Shown: positions 56,202 to 64,000 of the stretch, piece by piece
Layout of the letters: every line of letters starts with the position of its first letter
Numbering within the stretch: position 1 is the stretch's first letter
NCBI RefSeq assembly: GCF_021044585.1
Contig: NZ_CP087998.1
Span: 2,108,001 to 2,172,000 of the forward strand
Length of the DNA: 64,000 nucleotides
Source of the DNA: Sulfurimonas sp. HSL-3221
Lineage (GTDB): Bacteria; Campylobacterota; Campylobacteria; Campylobacterales; Sulfurimonadaceae
Direction: 5' to 3'
Notes under the pieces: generated by a model
Seen by the model: only the letters and a program-made list of their open reading frames with translations
What the model was told of the DNA's origin: nothing
Database searches by the model: none
Made by a program: the position numbers and the translations under genes

Positions 56202-56834
56202 TTAGGGGACATCCCTTCCGTCTATCGTTGCCACTTTTACAAAACCTGTTTCTTTGGTTATCGTAACCGTAGCATTGTGATCATCTTTCGTCGTCAAAGT
56301 AATTGTGCAGTCTGCTGTCAATAGACTGCCAATCGCCCCATACGGTCTTCCTATATGATCAAACGCAATATATTTGTTTGCTGCTCCAGGGTAGCACCCT
56401 GCAGAGAACGTCACTGAATCCACACCATACTTTTTCCATAAAAGGACATCATCATTTGTTTCTGCGTCCTCATTACAGTTATTGGAGTAGAGTTTTTTCT
56501 TCGTCAACGGATCAATCGCCGCTTCACCTACACTATTGACGTTACCGCCACCGTTACGGTCTGCATAAACATCATAGCAGTCACCATTATGTGCGGCAGA
56601 ATGTGTAAATGCAATTTGCCACAATGTTGCATTCCAATCTACACCAACAGGCGCATCATTAATGCGGTCCTCAACTAAAGCATGGTGCTGAGCCAAACGA
56701 ATATGGCGCGCGATCTGATAAGCGGCTTCTCCCGCATTGTCACGTTCAAAACGTGGAATAAACACAGAAGCGAGAATACCGATGACGACGATAACGAATA
56801 CAAGTTCCAGCATTGTGAATGCAGATTTTTTCAT
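56202..56834 (-). CDS. orphan prepilin-type pseudopilin
   Basis: A 210-aa protein with leader MKKSA, cleavage before FTMLELVFVIVVIGILASV, Glu at +5, and an exported beta-rich domain with paired Cys (about 85, 121, 154 and 177). It resembles GspH or type IV minor pilins. It lies between the rRNA promoter and aclA, away from the T2SS locus. I start at ATG 56834, with AGGG 7 nt upstream; the longer reading frame to 57173 is an artefact overlapping aclA. Confidence 0.75.
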   Translation of the reverse strand: MKKSAFTMLELVFVIVVIGILASVFIPRFERDNAGEAAYQIARHIRLAQHHALVEDRINDAPVGVDWNATLWQIAFTHSAAHNGDCYDVYADRNGGGNVNSVGEAAIDPLTKKKLYSNNCNEDAETNDDVLLWKKYGVDSVTFSAGCYPGAANKYIAFDHIGRPYGAIGSLLTADCTITLTTKDDHNATVTITKETGFVKVATIDGRDVP

Positions 56835-56919
56835 AGAAAACCCTATCGCAAATTTGTATGATAGGTCATTATAACATAAGAAAACAGAAGCGGGGATGGT
56901 GAAGATTGTGGGAAGAAAT

Positions 56920-56948
56920 CCGGGGAAGTGCGCGTTGCGCTTCCCCGG
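56920..56948 (-). terminator. hairpin after aclA
   Basis: CCGGGGAAG on one side pairs with CTTCCCCGG on the other around a GC-rich loop, 30-58 nt after the aclA stop at 56978. The T run after it is weak (ATTTCTT). It probably ends the aclBA transcript or protects its 3' end. Confidence 0.6.
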
Positions 56949-56977
56949 AGGCATTACATTTTGTCGAACGGTGCTTT

Positions 56978-58795
56978 TTAAAGCTCTTCCGCTTTTTCGA
57001 CGTTGTAAAGAATGTCGTCCATCGGGTGGCGGTACATCGGCATACCGAGACGTTTTTCGTCCAGGATATGACCGATGAAGCCAATCGAGCGGCCGACGAC
57101 GAAGAATGCATTCAGGGCACCCGCGTCGATGAAGCCGTCGATTTCCTCTTCGGAGTAGCCGAGCGCACGCCACATATCGACCATCAGGATACCGATCGTA
57201 CCGTCGACGTTCAGGATCAGGTTATCCTTCTTGGACGTCGTCAGCTTCTCGACTTCGAGGGCGAAATCAAGCAGCGGAGTCGCCGGGAAGTTTTCAGCTG
57301 CAAACTTCTTCAGACCGGAAACGCGCAGGTCCGGGTTACGGACGGACTTGATACGGTGACCGATACCGGAGATCGTTTTGCCCTCTTTTTTCATGTAGGC
57401 GATGAACTCTGCCGGGCTCATACCGTTGTCGTTCGCATACTTGAAGTAGCGCGCCGCGTCATCGATCGCACCACCGAAGCGCGGTCCGATAGTCAGAAGA
57501 CCAGTGACTAGCGCAGAGATAACGTCTTTGCCGGCACGCGCGGTGACTTTCGCGTTGTGTGCACCGGAAACCGCCGGGCCGTGGTCTGCAACAGTTTTCA
57601 TGACGGTTTCGATGTAGTCCGTCGCCCATTTCGGGTAGCGTTTCTTGAACCACAGCAGTGAAACAACGTCACCGATGCCGAAACCGGTATCTGGCGTTGC
57701 AACAGAGCTGATCGGGTAGCCTGCGTACGTCGCTTCGTCACCGCGGTCGTCAGAGATCGTACAGATGAACTCTTTCTTGCGACGAACTTTCGGTACTTCG
57801 CGCAGTGCAGGCTCTTCGATTTCGCCGATGACGCCTTCTGCTTTCAGTTTGTTGTAAACCTCGTTGATCTTGCCCGGAAGATCATTGAAGCTTGCCGGTA
57901 CGTAGATACCCGCTTCTGCCATCGCCACGTTTTTCGCTGCAGCCGTTTCGGCATCGGCGTTTGCGGATGCACCCGCATGACCGAACTGAACACCGGAGCT
58001 GAAGTGCTTCGCGATCGTACCGATACACCATGCGATGATCGGTTTTGTGATCTTGCCGGACTTGACCGCTTCGATCACTTTGTACTCTTCCGTACCGCCG
58101 ACTTCGCCGAGCAGGATCATGTATTTGACCTGCGGGTTGTTCTGCATACGCAGGAGGTTGTCGATGAAGACGGAACCGACGAAGCGGTCACCACCGATCG
58201 CAACACCCTCTGCAATACCGTCGGCATTGATGGAGATAATGTTGGAAAGTTCGTTGAACAGACCGCCGGAACGTGTGACAAGGCCACACGAACCTGCACG
58301 GTGCAGTTTGGAGTTGATGATATTCTCGATCGTACCGCCGACGTTCGCGATCTTGAACGCGCCCGGTGCGATACCGCCGACCGTCGCAGGCCCGATAACC
58401 GTGACACCGGCATCACGTGCCGCCTGGTTCATACCGCGAGCCAGACGCTCCGGGATACCTTCCGCCGTCACCATGATCGTTTTGAACTGGCCCTTCAGAC
58501 CGATCGCTTCCATCGTGACGTCATACGCCGTACGGAAAGAGGCGAAGTTCAGCAGAACATCTGCGTTCGGGAACGCGCTCGCCGCATCGGTTGTGTTGCG
58601 GAAAACCGGGACCATAATTTCGTCCGGCCCGTAGAAGAACTTCTCGAATTTATTGCTGGAAGTCGGTGCAACGATTGCCGCTACCGACGGTGTCGCACGA
58701 TTGATGACAAAGTCATAGTCGAGCATGCGCTGGATCGCGCTTGCGTTGTTGTTCCAGAAAATTGCTTGTGTGTCTTTTGTAAACAGTGCACCCAT
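56978..58795 (-). CDS. aclA: ATP citrate lyase, large subunit AclA
   Basis: With AclB it splits citrate into acetyl-CoA and oxaloacetate using ATP, the key step of the reductive TCA cycle of CO2 fixation. The 605-aa protein combines a succinyl-CoA-synthetase-like alpha region (about 1-330), with the phospho-histidine in GHAGASA (about 270-276), and a citrate-synthase-like C-terminus (about 350-605: GPAVSGAHN, GPRFGGAID, GIGHRIKS). I start at ATG 58795, behind AAGGAGAG; the frame is open 7 codons earlier. It is 10 nt after aclB, in the Chlorobium order aclB-aclA. Confidence 0.96.
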   Translation of the reverse strand: MGALFTKDTQAIFWNNNASAIQRMLDYDFVINRATPSVAAIVAPTSSNKFEKFFYGPDEIMVPVFRNTTDAASAFPNADVLLNFASFRTAYDVTMEAIGLKGQFKTIMVTAEGIPERLARGMNQAARDAGVTVIGPATVGGIAPGAFKIANVGGTIENIINSKLHRAGSCGLVTRSGGLFNELSNIISINADGIAEGVAIGGDRFVGSVFIDNLLRMQNNPQVKYMILLGEVGGTEEYKVIEAVKSGKITKPIIAWCIGTIAKHFSSGVQFGHAGASANADAETAAAKNVAMAEAGIYVPASFNDLPGKINEVYNKLKAEGVIGEIEEPALREVPKVRRKKEFICTISDDRGDEATYAGYPISSVATPDTGFGIGDVVSLLWFKKRYPKWATDYIETVMKTVADHGPAVSGAHNAKVTARAGKDVISALVTGLLTIGPRFGGAIDDAARYFKYANDNGMSPAEFIAYMKKEGKTISGIGHRIKSVRNPDLRVSGLKKFAAENFPATPLLDFALEVEKLTTSKKDNLILNVDGTIGILMVDMWRALGYSEEEIDGFIDAGALNAFFVVGRSIGFIGHILDEKRLGMPMYRHPMDDILYNVEKAEEL

Positions 58796-58805
58796 TCTTC
58801 TCTCC

Positions 58806-60125
58806 TTACTTCTCAAGTGCCATACGCACGATATCGGTGACGTGTGTTTCCGGCCCGTAGACTTCGATGGACAGACCGAGACGGTCCGCCGCTTCTTTAA
58901 TGTCTTTGAGACCTTTTTCGTAGTTCGGTCCGCCGCGGCGTACGTAAATGCGCGTATTGTGCGCTTTCATCTTCTCTGCATACTCTTCGAAGGACTGGAT
59001 GATACCCGTAAAGGTCTTCGCAACGTCGGTGAAGTTCGCGATCGCCCCGCCGATGATGAGGATTTTATCGCGGCCCTGCGCATCTTTGTGGCGCGTCATC
59101 AGGTCAAGGAGCGTATCGGCGTAGAACTTCGTTTCACCCGTCGTCGGACCACCGGAGTATTCACCGTAGTTTGCGAGCTCTTTGACATCACCGGAAAGGT
59201 CTGCAATCGTATCCGCATAAACAACAGAAGCACCGCCGCCGGCAACCATCGTCCAGATACGGCCAAGCGGGTTGAGGATCGTCAGTTTCAGTGATGCACC
59301 GGATTTGGCATCGGCTTCAGCAACAGCCTTCTCTTCCGGGGACTGGTCTTCCATACCGAATGCGGTCGGATACTCTGCACCGCACCATGCGTCACCCATC
59401 ATAAAGCCGGCCGTGTCGTCCAGGCGAGCGACGAGGTCAAGGATCGCCATATCATTGTCTTTGAGCATAACGATCGGGTTGATCTCAAGGTAAGCGAAGT
59501 TCAGGTCGCGGTAGAACTTGAAGAATGCAATCGCGAAAGATGTAAATGATTCTTTGTTCTCAGCCGGAATGTCTGCAGGTACGTTAGCACGGACCGCATG
59601 TTCCATATCCGCATCACTCATATTGATCGGGATATGAACCTCGTTGACTTTTTCGTCCCAGCCCTCTTCGACTTCCATGCCGCCCTCTGCGGACATGTAA
59701 AGGACATCGTCTTCGCCGACAGTTGTCGCGGAGATGTAGTACTCCTGCTCCTGGGTATGCGGCGTGAACGGCTCAACGACGAAGTGCGTCAGTCTGCCGT
59801 GCTGACCGGAAAGCAGCGTCACGTCATGTGACATCTTCTCATCGATCCATTTGGCGGCATCGTCCAGTGTGACGTCACCAGGCTTGTTCGTTTTAAAAAG
59901 AACGAGATCGTTTTTACCGCGTTTACCGAACAGCATATCCGGTTTCGCGACGAGCGGCTCCTGCTTCAGCCATTCGAAACCGTGTTCCTCGGCTTTCGCT
60001 TTCAGTTCCGCACCGCTGGTGACAAGAACCGATTTGAATCCATAGTGAAAACCGCTGAAATATTTTTCCCAGTGGCGGGCAAAGATGGCTTTACCGTCGT
60101 ATTCACGAATCGCTCTTTGAGCCAT
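58806..60125 (-). CDS. aclB: ATP citrate lyase, small subunit AclB
   Basis: Partner of AclA. The 439-aa protein is a succinyl-CoA-synthetase-beta-like ATP-grasp subunit. It has a nucleotide-binding N-terminal half (SVLVTSGAELKAKAEEHG, LEINPIVML) and a CoA-ligase C-terminal half (MVAGGGASVVYADTIADL, NYGEYSGGPTTGETKFYAD, IIGGAIANFTDVA). Start ATG 60125 is behind AAGGAG. A -10 box is present upstream. Its presence makes an autotrophic reductive TCA cycle very likely. Confidence 0.96.
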   Translation of the reverse strand: MAQRAIREYDGKAIFARHWEKYFSGFHYGFKSVLVTSGAELKAKAEEHGFEWLKQEPLVAKPDMLFGKRGKNDLVLFKTNKPGDVTLDDAAKWIDEKMSHDVTLLSGQHGRLTHFVVEPFTPHTQEQEYYISATTVGEDDVLYMSAEGGMEVEEGWDEKVNEVHIPINMSDADMEHAVRANVPADIPAENKESFTSFAIAFFKFYRDLNFAYLEINPIVMLKDNDMAILDLVARLDDTAGFMMGDAWCGAEYPTAFGMEDQSPEEKAVAEADAKSGASLKLTILNPLGRIWTMVAGGGASVVYADTIADLSGDVKELANYGEYSGGPTTGETKFYADTLLDLMTRHKDAQGRDKILIIGGAIANFTDVAKTFTGIIQSFEEYAEKMKAHNTRIYVRRGGPNYEKGLKDIKEAADRLGLSIEVYGPETHVTDIVRMALEK

Positions 60126-60153
60126 TTCAACTCCTTGAAAATCTTTTGGCTGG

Positions 60154-60159
60154 ATTATA
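60154..60159 (-). promoter_or_regulatory. -10 box of the aclBA operon
   Basis: Minus-strand TATAAT lies about 28 nt before the aclB ATG, with AAGGAG between. The -35 position has no recognisable box, as is usual in this phylum. Confidence 0.5.
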
Positions 60160-60210
60160 TCACGTATGATCTCCCAGCCCGGCTTGAGACTTTCTCAGCG
60201 GATCGTGGAA

Positions 60211-61404
60211 TTAATTTTTGGGTATATTTGTAACACTAAAAACAGCTACTGGAACATTATAGTAACGAATTGTTACACTTTTGGGGTCTGCCAGGCGTTC
60301 GGAACGGATAACCGTCCCTTCGCACTCCTCCACCCCGTAGAACCGTACCCGCAGCTGCATGGAGCGGTTATGCGGGAAGGTCGCGCAGGTGATACCCCGC
60401 GCCTTGAGTGCATCCGCCAGCTCTTTGGCGACATGGGCGCGGTAGGCAAAATAGCGGGAGGGTTCGTCCAGGAAAAGGTAGGCCGCTTTATTAAAGAAAA
60501 CAGCCCCCGCATTGATCACAAGCAACGCGGTTGCGAGGGTAAACAGTAGACGGTAACGTTTGCGGAAAGGCCGCAGCCGCACCCGGTAGGAGTGGTAGAA
60601 GGTCTGCATACCCAGCGGCAGGGCCGCCATCAGGAAAGGCGCGAACTGTTCGATCTCGATCCGTTGCCTGAAAGAGAGCAGCAGCGAGAGAACCAGCGCC
60701 GTCGCTGCGATAGAACAGAGCAGGTCGGCCTGCCCCGTCACGTAACGCCTGTAAAGCACGTAAACAAGGTAGACAAAAACGACAGGAGAAAAGACCGCGG
60801 CATAGAGCCCCATCATATCAAGGAACTGATTCTGCGGCAGTCCTCCTGTATTGAAGCCCAATACCCAGACCGTGAGCACGGTAAGGAGCAGATAGGCACC
60901 GACGTAGCGGTGGCGCTGTTCCCTGTAGGCCTGTACAGCCAATCCCATGAACAGCAGTGCAAACGCGACATCCATCACTGCCAGCAGCGGCAGCAGCAGG
61001 TCTGCCCGCCTGCCGAACCGCTGCTCCAGGAAGAGGTAGAGGAAAAGCCCGAGCGTCACCAGTGCGGCCTCGTCCACCAGGAGCGAAGAGCTGATCACCC
61101 CCGGCAGCAGCAGAAAAACCGCCACGAGCCAGACGCGCTCCCGGGCATGCCTGCCGTAGGGTTTCGCCACGTTGTAGAGCAGCAGCGCACTGACAAGGTT
61201 CATCACGATCATCGGCAGGCGCAGCGCCACGTCGTTCTGCCCGAATAGTGCAATCGAACCTTGGATGATCCGCGTCATGACGGAAGGCTCATAATCATAC
61301 AGGAGCCTGGCTCCGTGGAAGGTCAGTGAGAGGGAGGAGGCCTCAAACAGGAGGATGGCGGCATCGATCCCGAGTAGGAGAAAGAGCGCCAGACGAGGGG
61401 TCAT
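60211..61404 (-). CDS. PMT/ArnT-like polytopic membrane protein
   Basis: A 397-aa protein with about 9-10 TM helices and a C-terminal soluble part (about 305-397). The N-terminal loop ends in IALFGQNDVALRLPMI (about 51-66), a pattern of PMT_2/ArnT-type GT-C glycosyltransferases, though the acidic DE motif is replaced by DYEPS. It is short for ArnT. It may transfer a sugar from a polyprenyl lipid to an envelope acceptor. Overlaps pabA/trpG by 4 nt. Confidence 0.55.
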   Translation of the reverse strand: MTPRLALFLLLGIDAAILLFEASSLSLTFHGARLLYDYEPSVMTRIIQGSIALFGQNDVALRLPMIVMNLVSALLLYNVAKPYGRHARERVWLVAVFLLLPGVISSSLLVDEAALVTLGLFLYLFLEQRFGRRADLLLPLLAVMDVAFALLFMGLAVQAYREQRHRYVGAYLLLTVLTVWVLGFNTGGLPQNQFLDMMGLYAAVFSPVVFVYLVYVLYRRYVTGQADLLCSIAATALVLSLLLSFRQRIEIEQFAPFLMAALPLGMQTFYHSYRVRLRPFRKRYRLLFTLATALLVINAGAVFFNKAAYLFLDEPSRYFAYRAHVAKELADALKARGITCATFPHNRSMQLRVRFYGVEECEGTVIRSERLADPKSVTIRYYNVPVAVFSVTNIPKN

Positions 61405-61970
61405 AGTTTGAGGAAATTGTCCAGAATCTCGTGCCCGAACTCGCTCATGATCGATTCGGGGTGGAACTGTACGCCGTAGATCGGCTTGTCTTTGATCTGC
61501 AGGGCCATGATCTCACGATCGTCCTGACTGTAGGCCATCGGTTCGATGGCGTCGGGCAGCCCCGCTTTTTCAACGATCAGCGAATGGTAACGGGTGGCCG
61601 TGAAGTACTCCGGCAGGTGCTTGAAGATCGCACAGCCAGGTTCGCACTCCATCACCGACGTCTTACCGTGCATCATCTTCCCCGCTCGCACGACTTTGCC
61701 GCCGAAGACCTGAGCGATGCTCTGATGCCCCAGGCAGATACCGAGAATCGGCACCGCATCCTTGAACCGGTCAATGACGGCGAGGCTTACCCCCGCTTCG
61801 TCCGGCGTCGCCGGCCCCGGGGAGATGATGATCTTCTCCGGCTGCAGCGCCGCGATCTCTTCCACCGTCATCTCGTCGTTGCGGATGACCTTCAGGTCTG
61901 CGCCGAGCTCGAGGCAGTATTGCACGATGTTGTACGTAAAACTGTCATAGTTGTCGATCATTAATACCAT
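61401..61970 (-). CDS. Glutamine amidotransferase subunit PabA/TrpG
   Basis: Class I glutaminase that supplies ammonia to PabB or TrpE. The 189-aa protein has the nucleophile Cys in GICLGHQS (about 76-83) and the His-Glu pair in VQFHPESIMS (about 167-176); MIDNYDSFTYN is at the N-terminus. It may serve both folate (with pabB at 49502) and tryptophan. Downstream gene overlaps by 4 nt; mqnE lies 14 nt upstream of the pabA/trpG start. Confidence 0.93.
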   Translation of the reverse strand: MVLMIDNYDSFTYNIVQYCLELGADLKVIRNDEMTVEEIAALQPEKIIISPGPATPDEAGVSLAVIDRFKDAVPILGICLGHQSIAQVFGGKVVRAGKMMHGKTSVMECEPGCAIFKHLPEYFTATRYHSLIVEKAGLPDAIEPMAYSQDDREIMALQIKDKPIYGVQFHPESIMSEFGHEILDNFLKL

Positions 61971-61984
61971 GGGCTGATTATACC

Positions 61985-63034
61985 TTACCAGACTTTCAGT
62001 TCGTTATAGAGGCTATCGCGTTCGACAGGGGTGAACCCGCTCTCTTTGATCAGGTGCACGAACTCCTCGAGATCGACGCCGTTGGCGCTTTTGGCGCCGG
62101 CGGCAGAGTTGATGGACTCTTTCTCGATCGTGCCGTCGAGATCGTTGGCGCCGAACTCCTGCGCCACCAGGGCCAGATTCACCGTCGAGGTCACCCAGTA
62201 GGCTTTGAGGTTGGGGACGTTGTCGAGGACGATGCGGCTGATCGCCATCGTCTTGAGGATCTCGTTGGCCGTGATGAACTCCTTAACGTTGAGGAAGTTG
62301 TTCTCAGACTGGTACACGAGCGGGATGAAGCAGTTGAAGCCGCCGGTTTCATCCTGCAGATCGCGGATGCGCATCATGTGGTCGATACGGTGTTTGCGCT
62401 CCTCGACATGGCCGAACAGCATCGTTACATTGCTCTTTTTGCCCCGCTGGTGCCATTTGCGGTGGATCTCCAGCCACTGTTCGGAGGTCACTTTCCCCTT
62501 GCAGATATAGTCGCGGACCCCTTCGTCAAAGATCTCCGCCCCGCCGCCAGGCATCGAATCGACGCCGTTCTCTACCATCAGGTCGAGGATCTCGTCGTAA
62601 CTTTTGCCGTACTCCTCGGCGAGGAAATGCACCTCCGCCGCCGTCAGCGCCTTCACGTGCAGCTGCGGGTATTTCTCCTTGATCTTACGGAAGACATCAA
62701 GATACCACTGCAGCCCCGTTTCAGGATTGTGGGCCGAGACGATGTGCACCTCTTTGATATCACGCGAAACGATTTCATCGACAATCCCGAGAATCTCTTC
62801 GTGGCTCATCGTATAGGGATTCGGGTTTTTGCGGCTGGCACTGTAGGCGCAGAATTTGCAGACATCTTTACAGACATTGGTCGGATTGATATGACGGTTG
62901 ATATTGAAGTAAGTCTTGTCGCCATGCAGCTCGCGCCGCAGTGCGTCCGCGCTTTCGCCGAGGCTGAAAAGATCTTCATCGTACAGTGCCAGCGCCTCTT
63001 CGAAACCGATGCGGCGGTTTGCAATTTTCGTCAT
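61985..63034 (-). CDS. mqnE: Aminofutalosine synthase MqnE
   Basis: Radical-SAM enzyme of the futalosine route to menaquinone, joining chorismate-derived carboxyvinyl-benzoate to SAM-derived adenosine. The 349-aa protein has the [4Fe-4S] Cys motif C-x3-C-x2-C in NVCKDVCKFCAYS (about 55-67) and NRHINPTNV, typical of MqnE rather than MqnC. I start at ATG 63034 (AGAGAGAAAG upstream); the frame is open 64 codons further but that part is unlike the family. The use of menaquinone fits the phylum. Confidence 0.9.
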   Translation of the reverse strand: MTKIANRRIGFEEALALYDEDLFSLGESADALRRELHGDKTYFNINRHINPTNVCKDVCKFCAYSASRKNPNPYTMSHEEILGIVDEIVSRDIKEVHIVSAHNPETGLQWYLDVFRKIKEKYPQLHVKALTAAEVHFLAEEYGKSYDEILDLMVENGVDSMPGGGAEIFDEGVRDYICKGKVTSEQWLEIHRKWHQRGKKSNVTMLFGHVEERKHRIDHMMRIRDLQDETGGFNCFIPLVYQSENNFLNVKEFITANEILKTMAISRIVLDNVPNLKAYWVTSTVNLALVAQEFGANDLDGTIEKESINSAAGAKSANGVDLEEFVHLIKESGFTPVERDSLYNELKVW

Positions 63035-63134
63035 GCTTTCTCTCTGCTTTTCTTTTCGCGCATTATAGCCAGATGAGCGCCTCCAAAGGCTAAAATCACT
63101 ATAATAATAAGAATTCATCAGAGGAAAAGCCCCC

Positions 63135-64000
63135 TTGCAGACACTTGTAGAAGATATCGAGACCCTTATCGAGACAAACGCCAGCGATTTCGAGATTTCG
63201 AAACGGTTCAAACAGGCGATCAGCATCTACCTCGATTCCCTGCCCGACCTCTTCGCACAAACCCAGGGGAAAGACTTCCTTGTCCGCCATACCAAAGCCC
63301 TCGACCAGTTCATCATCCAGATGTACAAAACGGTACTTCGACGGATGTTCGGCAACTATCTGCCGATGCGCAACGCCATCCCCATCTCCCTGATGGCGCT
63401 GGGCAGCTACGGCCGTGAACAGCTCTCCGTCTACAGCGATATCGACCTGATGATTGTCTACGTCCCCCTGGACGGCTACAATACCGAGGCGATCATCGAA
63501 AAGTTCCTCTACCTCGCCTGGGATGCCGGACTGAAACTCGGCCACAGGGTCCATAAGGTCTCCGAACTTTTCGATGCCGCCGACGAGGACATTACCATCC
63601 GAACGGCGATGATGGAGGCCCGCTTTATCGTCGGTTCAAACTTTACCTGGCACTCCACCCAGCGGGAACTCGGACGCATCCGCCGCTATGAGCCCCGCCG
63701 CTTCATCGAAGCCAAGCTCGCCGAAGCAGAGACCCGACAGGCAAAATACCCCGTCTCCATGCAGCCCAATATCAAAGAGGGTGTCGGCGGGATGCGGGAT
63801 TCCCAGCTGCTCTACTGGGTGGCCAAGACCCGCTATGACGTCACCAACCTCAAAGAACTCGACGGCACGATTTTCACCGAGGAGTCCTACCGCGCCTACC
63901 GGATCGCGCTGGAGCTGATCTTCCGTGTGCGCAGCGCCCTGCACCTCGTCTCCGGCAAGCAGAACGACCAACTCAATCTGGAGTATCTGCCCAAGGTGCG
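63135..64000 (+). CDS. glnD: GlnD (PII uridylyltransferase), 5' part
   Basis: Bifunctional enzyme that uridylylates and de-uridylylates the PII nitrogen sensor. The visible 288 codons include the nucleotidyltransferase motif GSYGREQLSVYSDIDLMIVY (about 95-114), with metal-binding Asp in SDIDL, and NIKEGVGGMRDSQLLYW. The rest, with the HD and ACT domains, is beyond the edge. Start TTG 63135 with GAGG upstream; no ATG fits. Divergent from mqnE. Confidence 0.88.
   Translation, partial: MQTLVEDIETLIETNASDFEISKRFKQAISIYLDSLPDLFAQTQGKDFLVRHTKALDQFIIQMYKTVLRRMFGNYLPMRNAIPISLMALGSYGREQLSVYSDIDLMIVYVPLDGYNTEAIIEKFLYLAWDAGLKLGHRVHKVSELFDAADEDITIRTAMMEARFIVGSNFTWHSTQRELGRIRRYEPRRFIEAKLAEAETRQAKYPVSMQPNIKEGVGGMRDSQLLYWVAKTRYDVTNLKELDGTIFTEESYRAYRIALELIFRVRSALHLVSGKQNDQLNLEYLPKV

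Noticed and set aside
56835..57173. N-terminal extension of the orphan pseudopilin
   Set aside because: The part before ATG 56834 is antisense-type reading of aclA and spacer; the prepilin leader starts at 56834.
63035..63226. 64-codon N-terminal extension of mqnE
   Set aside because: It covers the promoter region and the start of glnD, and does not resemble MqnE N-termini.

Overview
The window looks like chromosomal DNA of a chemolithoautotrophic member of the Campylobacterota, near Sulfurimonas. The evidence is the rRNA sequences, an ATP citrate lyase operon (aclBA, the key enzyme of the reductive TCA cycle), an aminofutalosine synthase (mqnE) for menaquinone, a Tat-exported flavocytochrome-c-type sulfide dehydrogenase flavoprotein, and gene orders shared with Campylobacter and Helicobacter. 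Base composition is GC-rich for this phylum (third codon positions are mostly G/C). Only the rRNA spacers and a few promoters are AT-rich. I see no prophage, CRISPR array or insertion sequence.

Layout. 1-12 kb: surE, an ArsRS-like two-component pair, feoAB, pssA, a degenerate sensor kinase, rmuC, lon and bamD. 12.4-24.3 kb: a DEAD-box helicase, then a nearly complete compact type II secretion locus in two divergent arms (gspF, a pseudopilin and gspG on the minus strand; K, L, M, N, C, D, E and two pseudopilins on the plus strand). 24.3-33.6 kb: a minus-strand run rplY-pth-lptG-lysA-HAD-pheA-hisC-X-dxs. This matches the Campylobacter jejuni order, except that the slot where fliF-fliG-fliH normally sit holds one short FliF/FliG-like chimera. 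33.7-39.2 kb: pilT, transaldolase, a 266-bp hairpin-rich inverted-repeat element, and a set of exported proteins (DUF4105, DUF3015, SYLF). 39.2-46.6 kb: aat-clpA-clpS, a Rieske protein paired with a sulfide-dehydrogenase-like flavoprotein, and a caspase-fold/FGE fusion lacking the caspase dyad. 46.7-50.4 kb: a Cys/Met-metabolism PLP enzyme, bioD, pyrB and pabB. 50.7-56.1 kb: an rRNA operon on the minus strand (16S, tRNA-Ile, tRNA-Ala, 23S, 5S) with a textbook promoter and long processing stems; both tRNA genes look damaged. 56.2-64 kb: an orphan pseudopilin, aclBA, a PMT-type membrane protein, pabA/trpG, mqnE and the 5' part of glnD.

Functionally the window combines carbon fixation (aclBA), probable sulfide oxidation in the periplasm, iron uptake, amino-acid and cofactor synthesis, proteolysis (Lon, ClpAPS with the N-end-rule transferase Aat) and protein export (T2SS). 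The most interesting places are the FliF/FliG chimera, the structured repeat, the dead caspase-FGE protein, the Rieske-flavoprotein pair, the kinase without its histidine, and the two tRNA genes with missing bases. All starts and functions are read from sequence alone; no database search was run.
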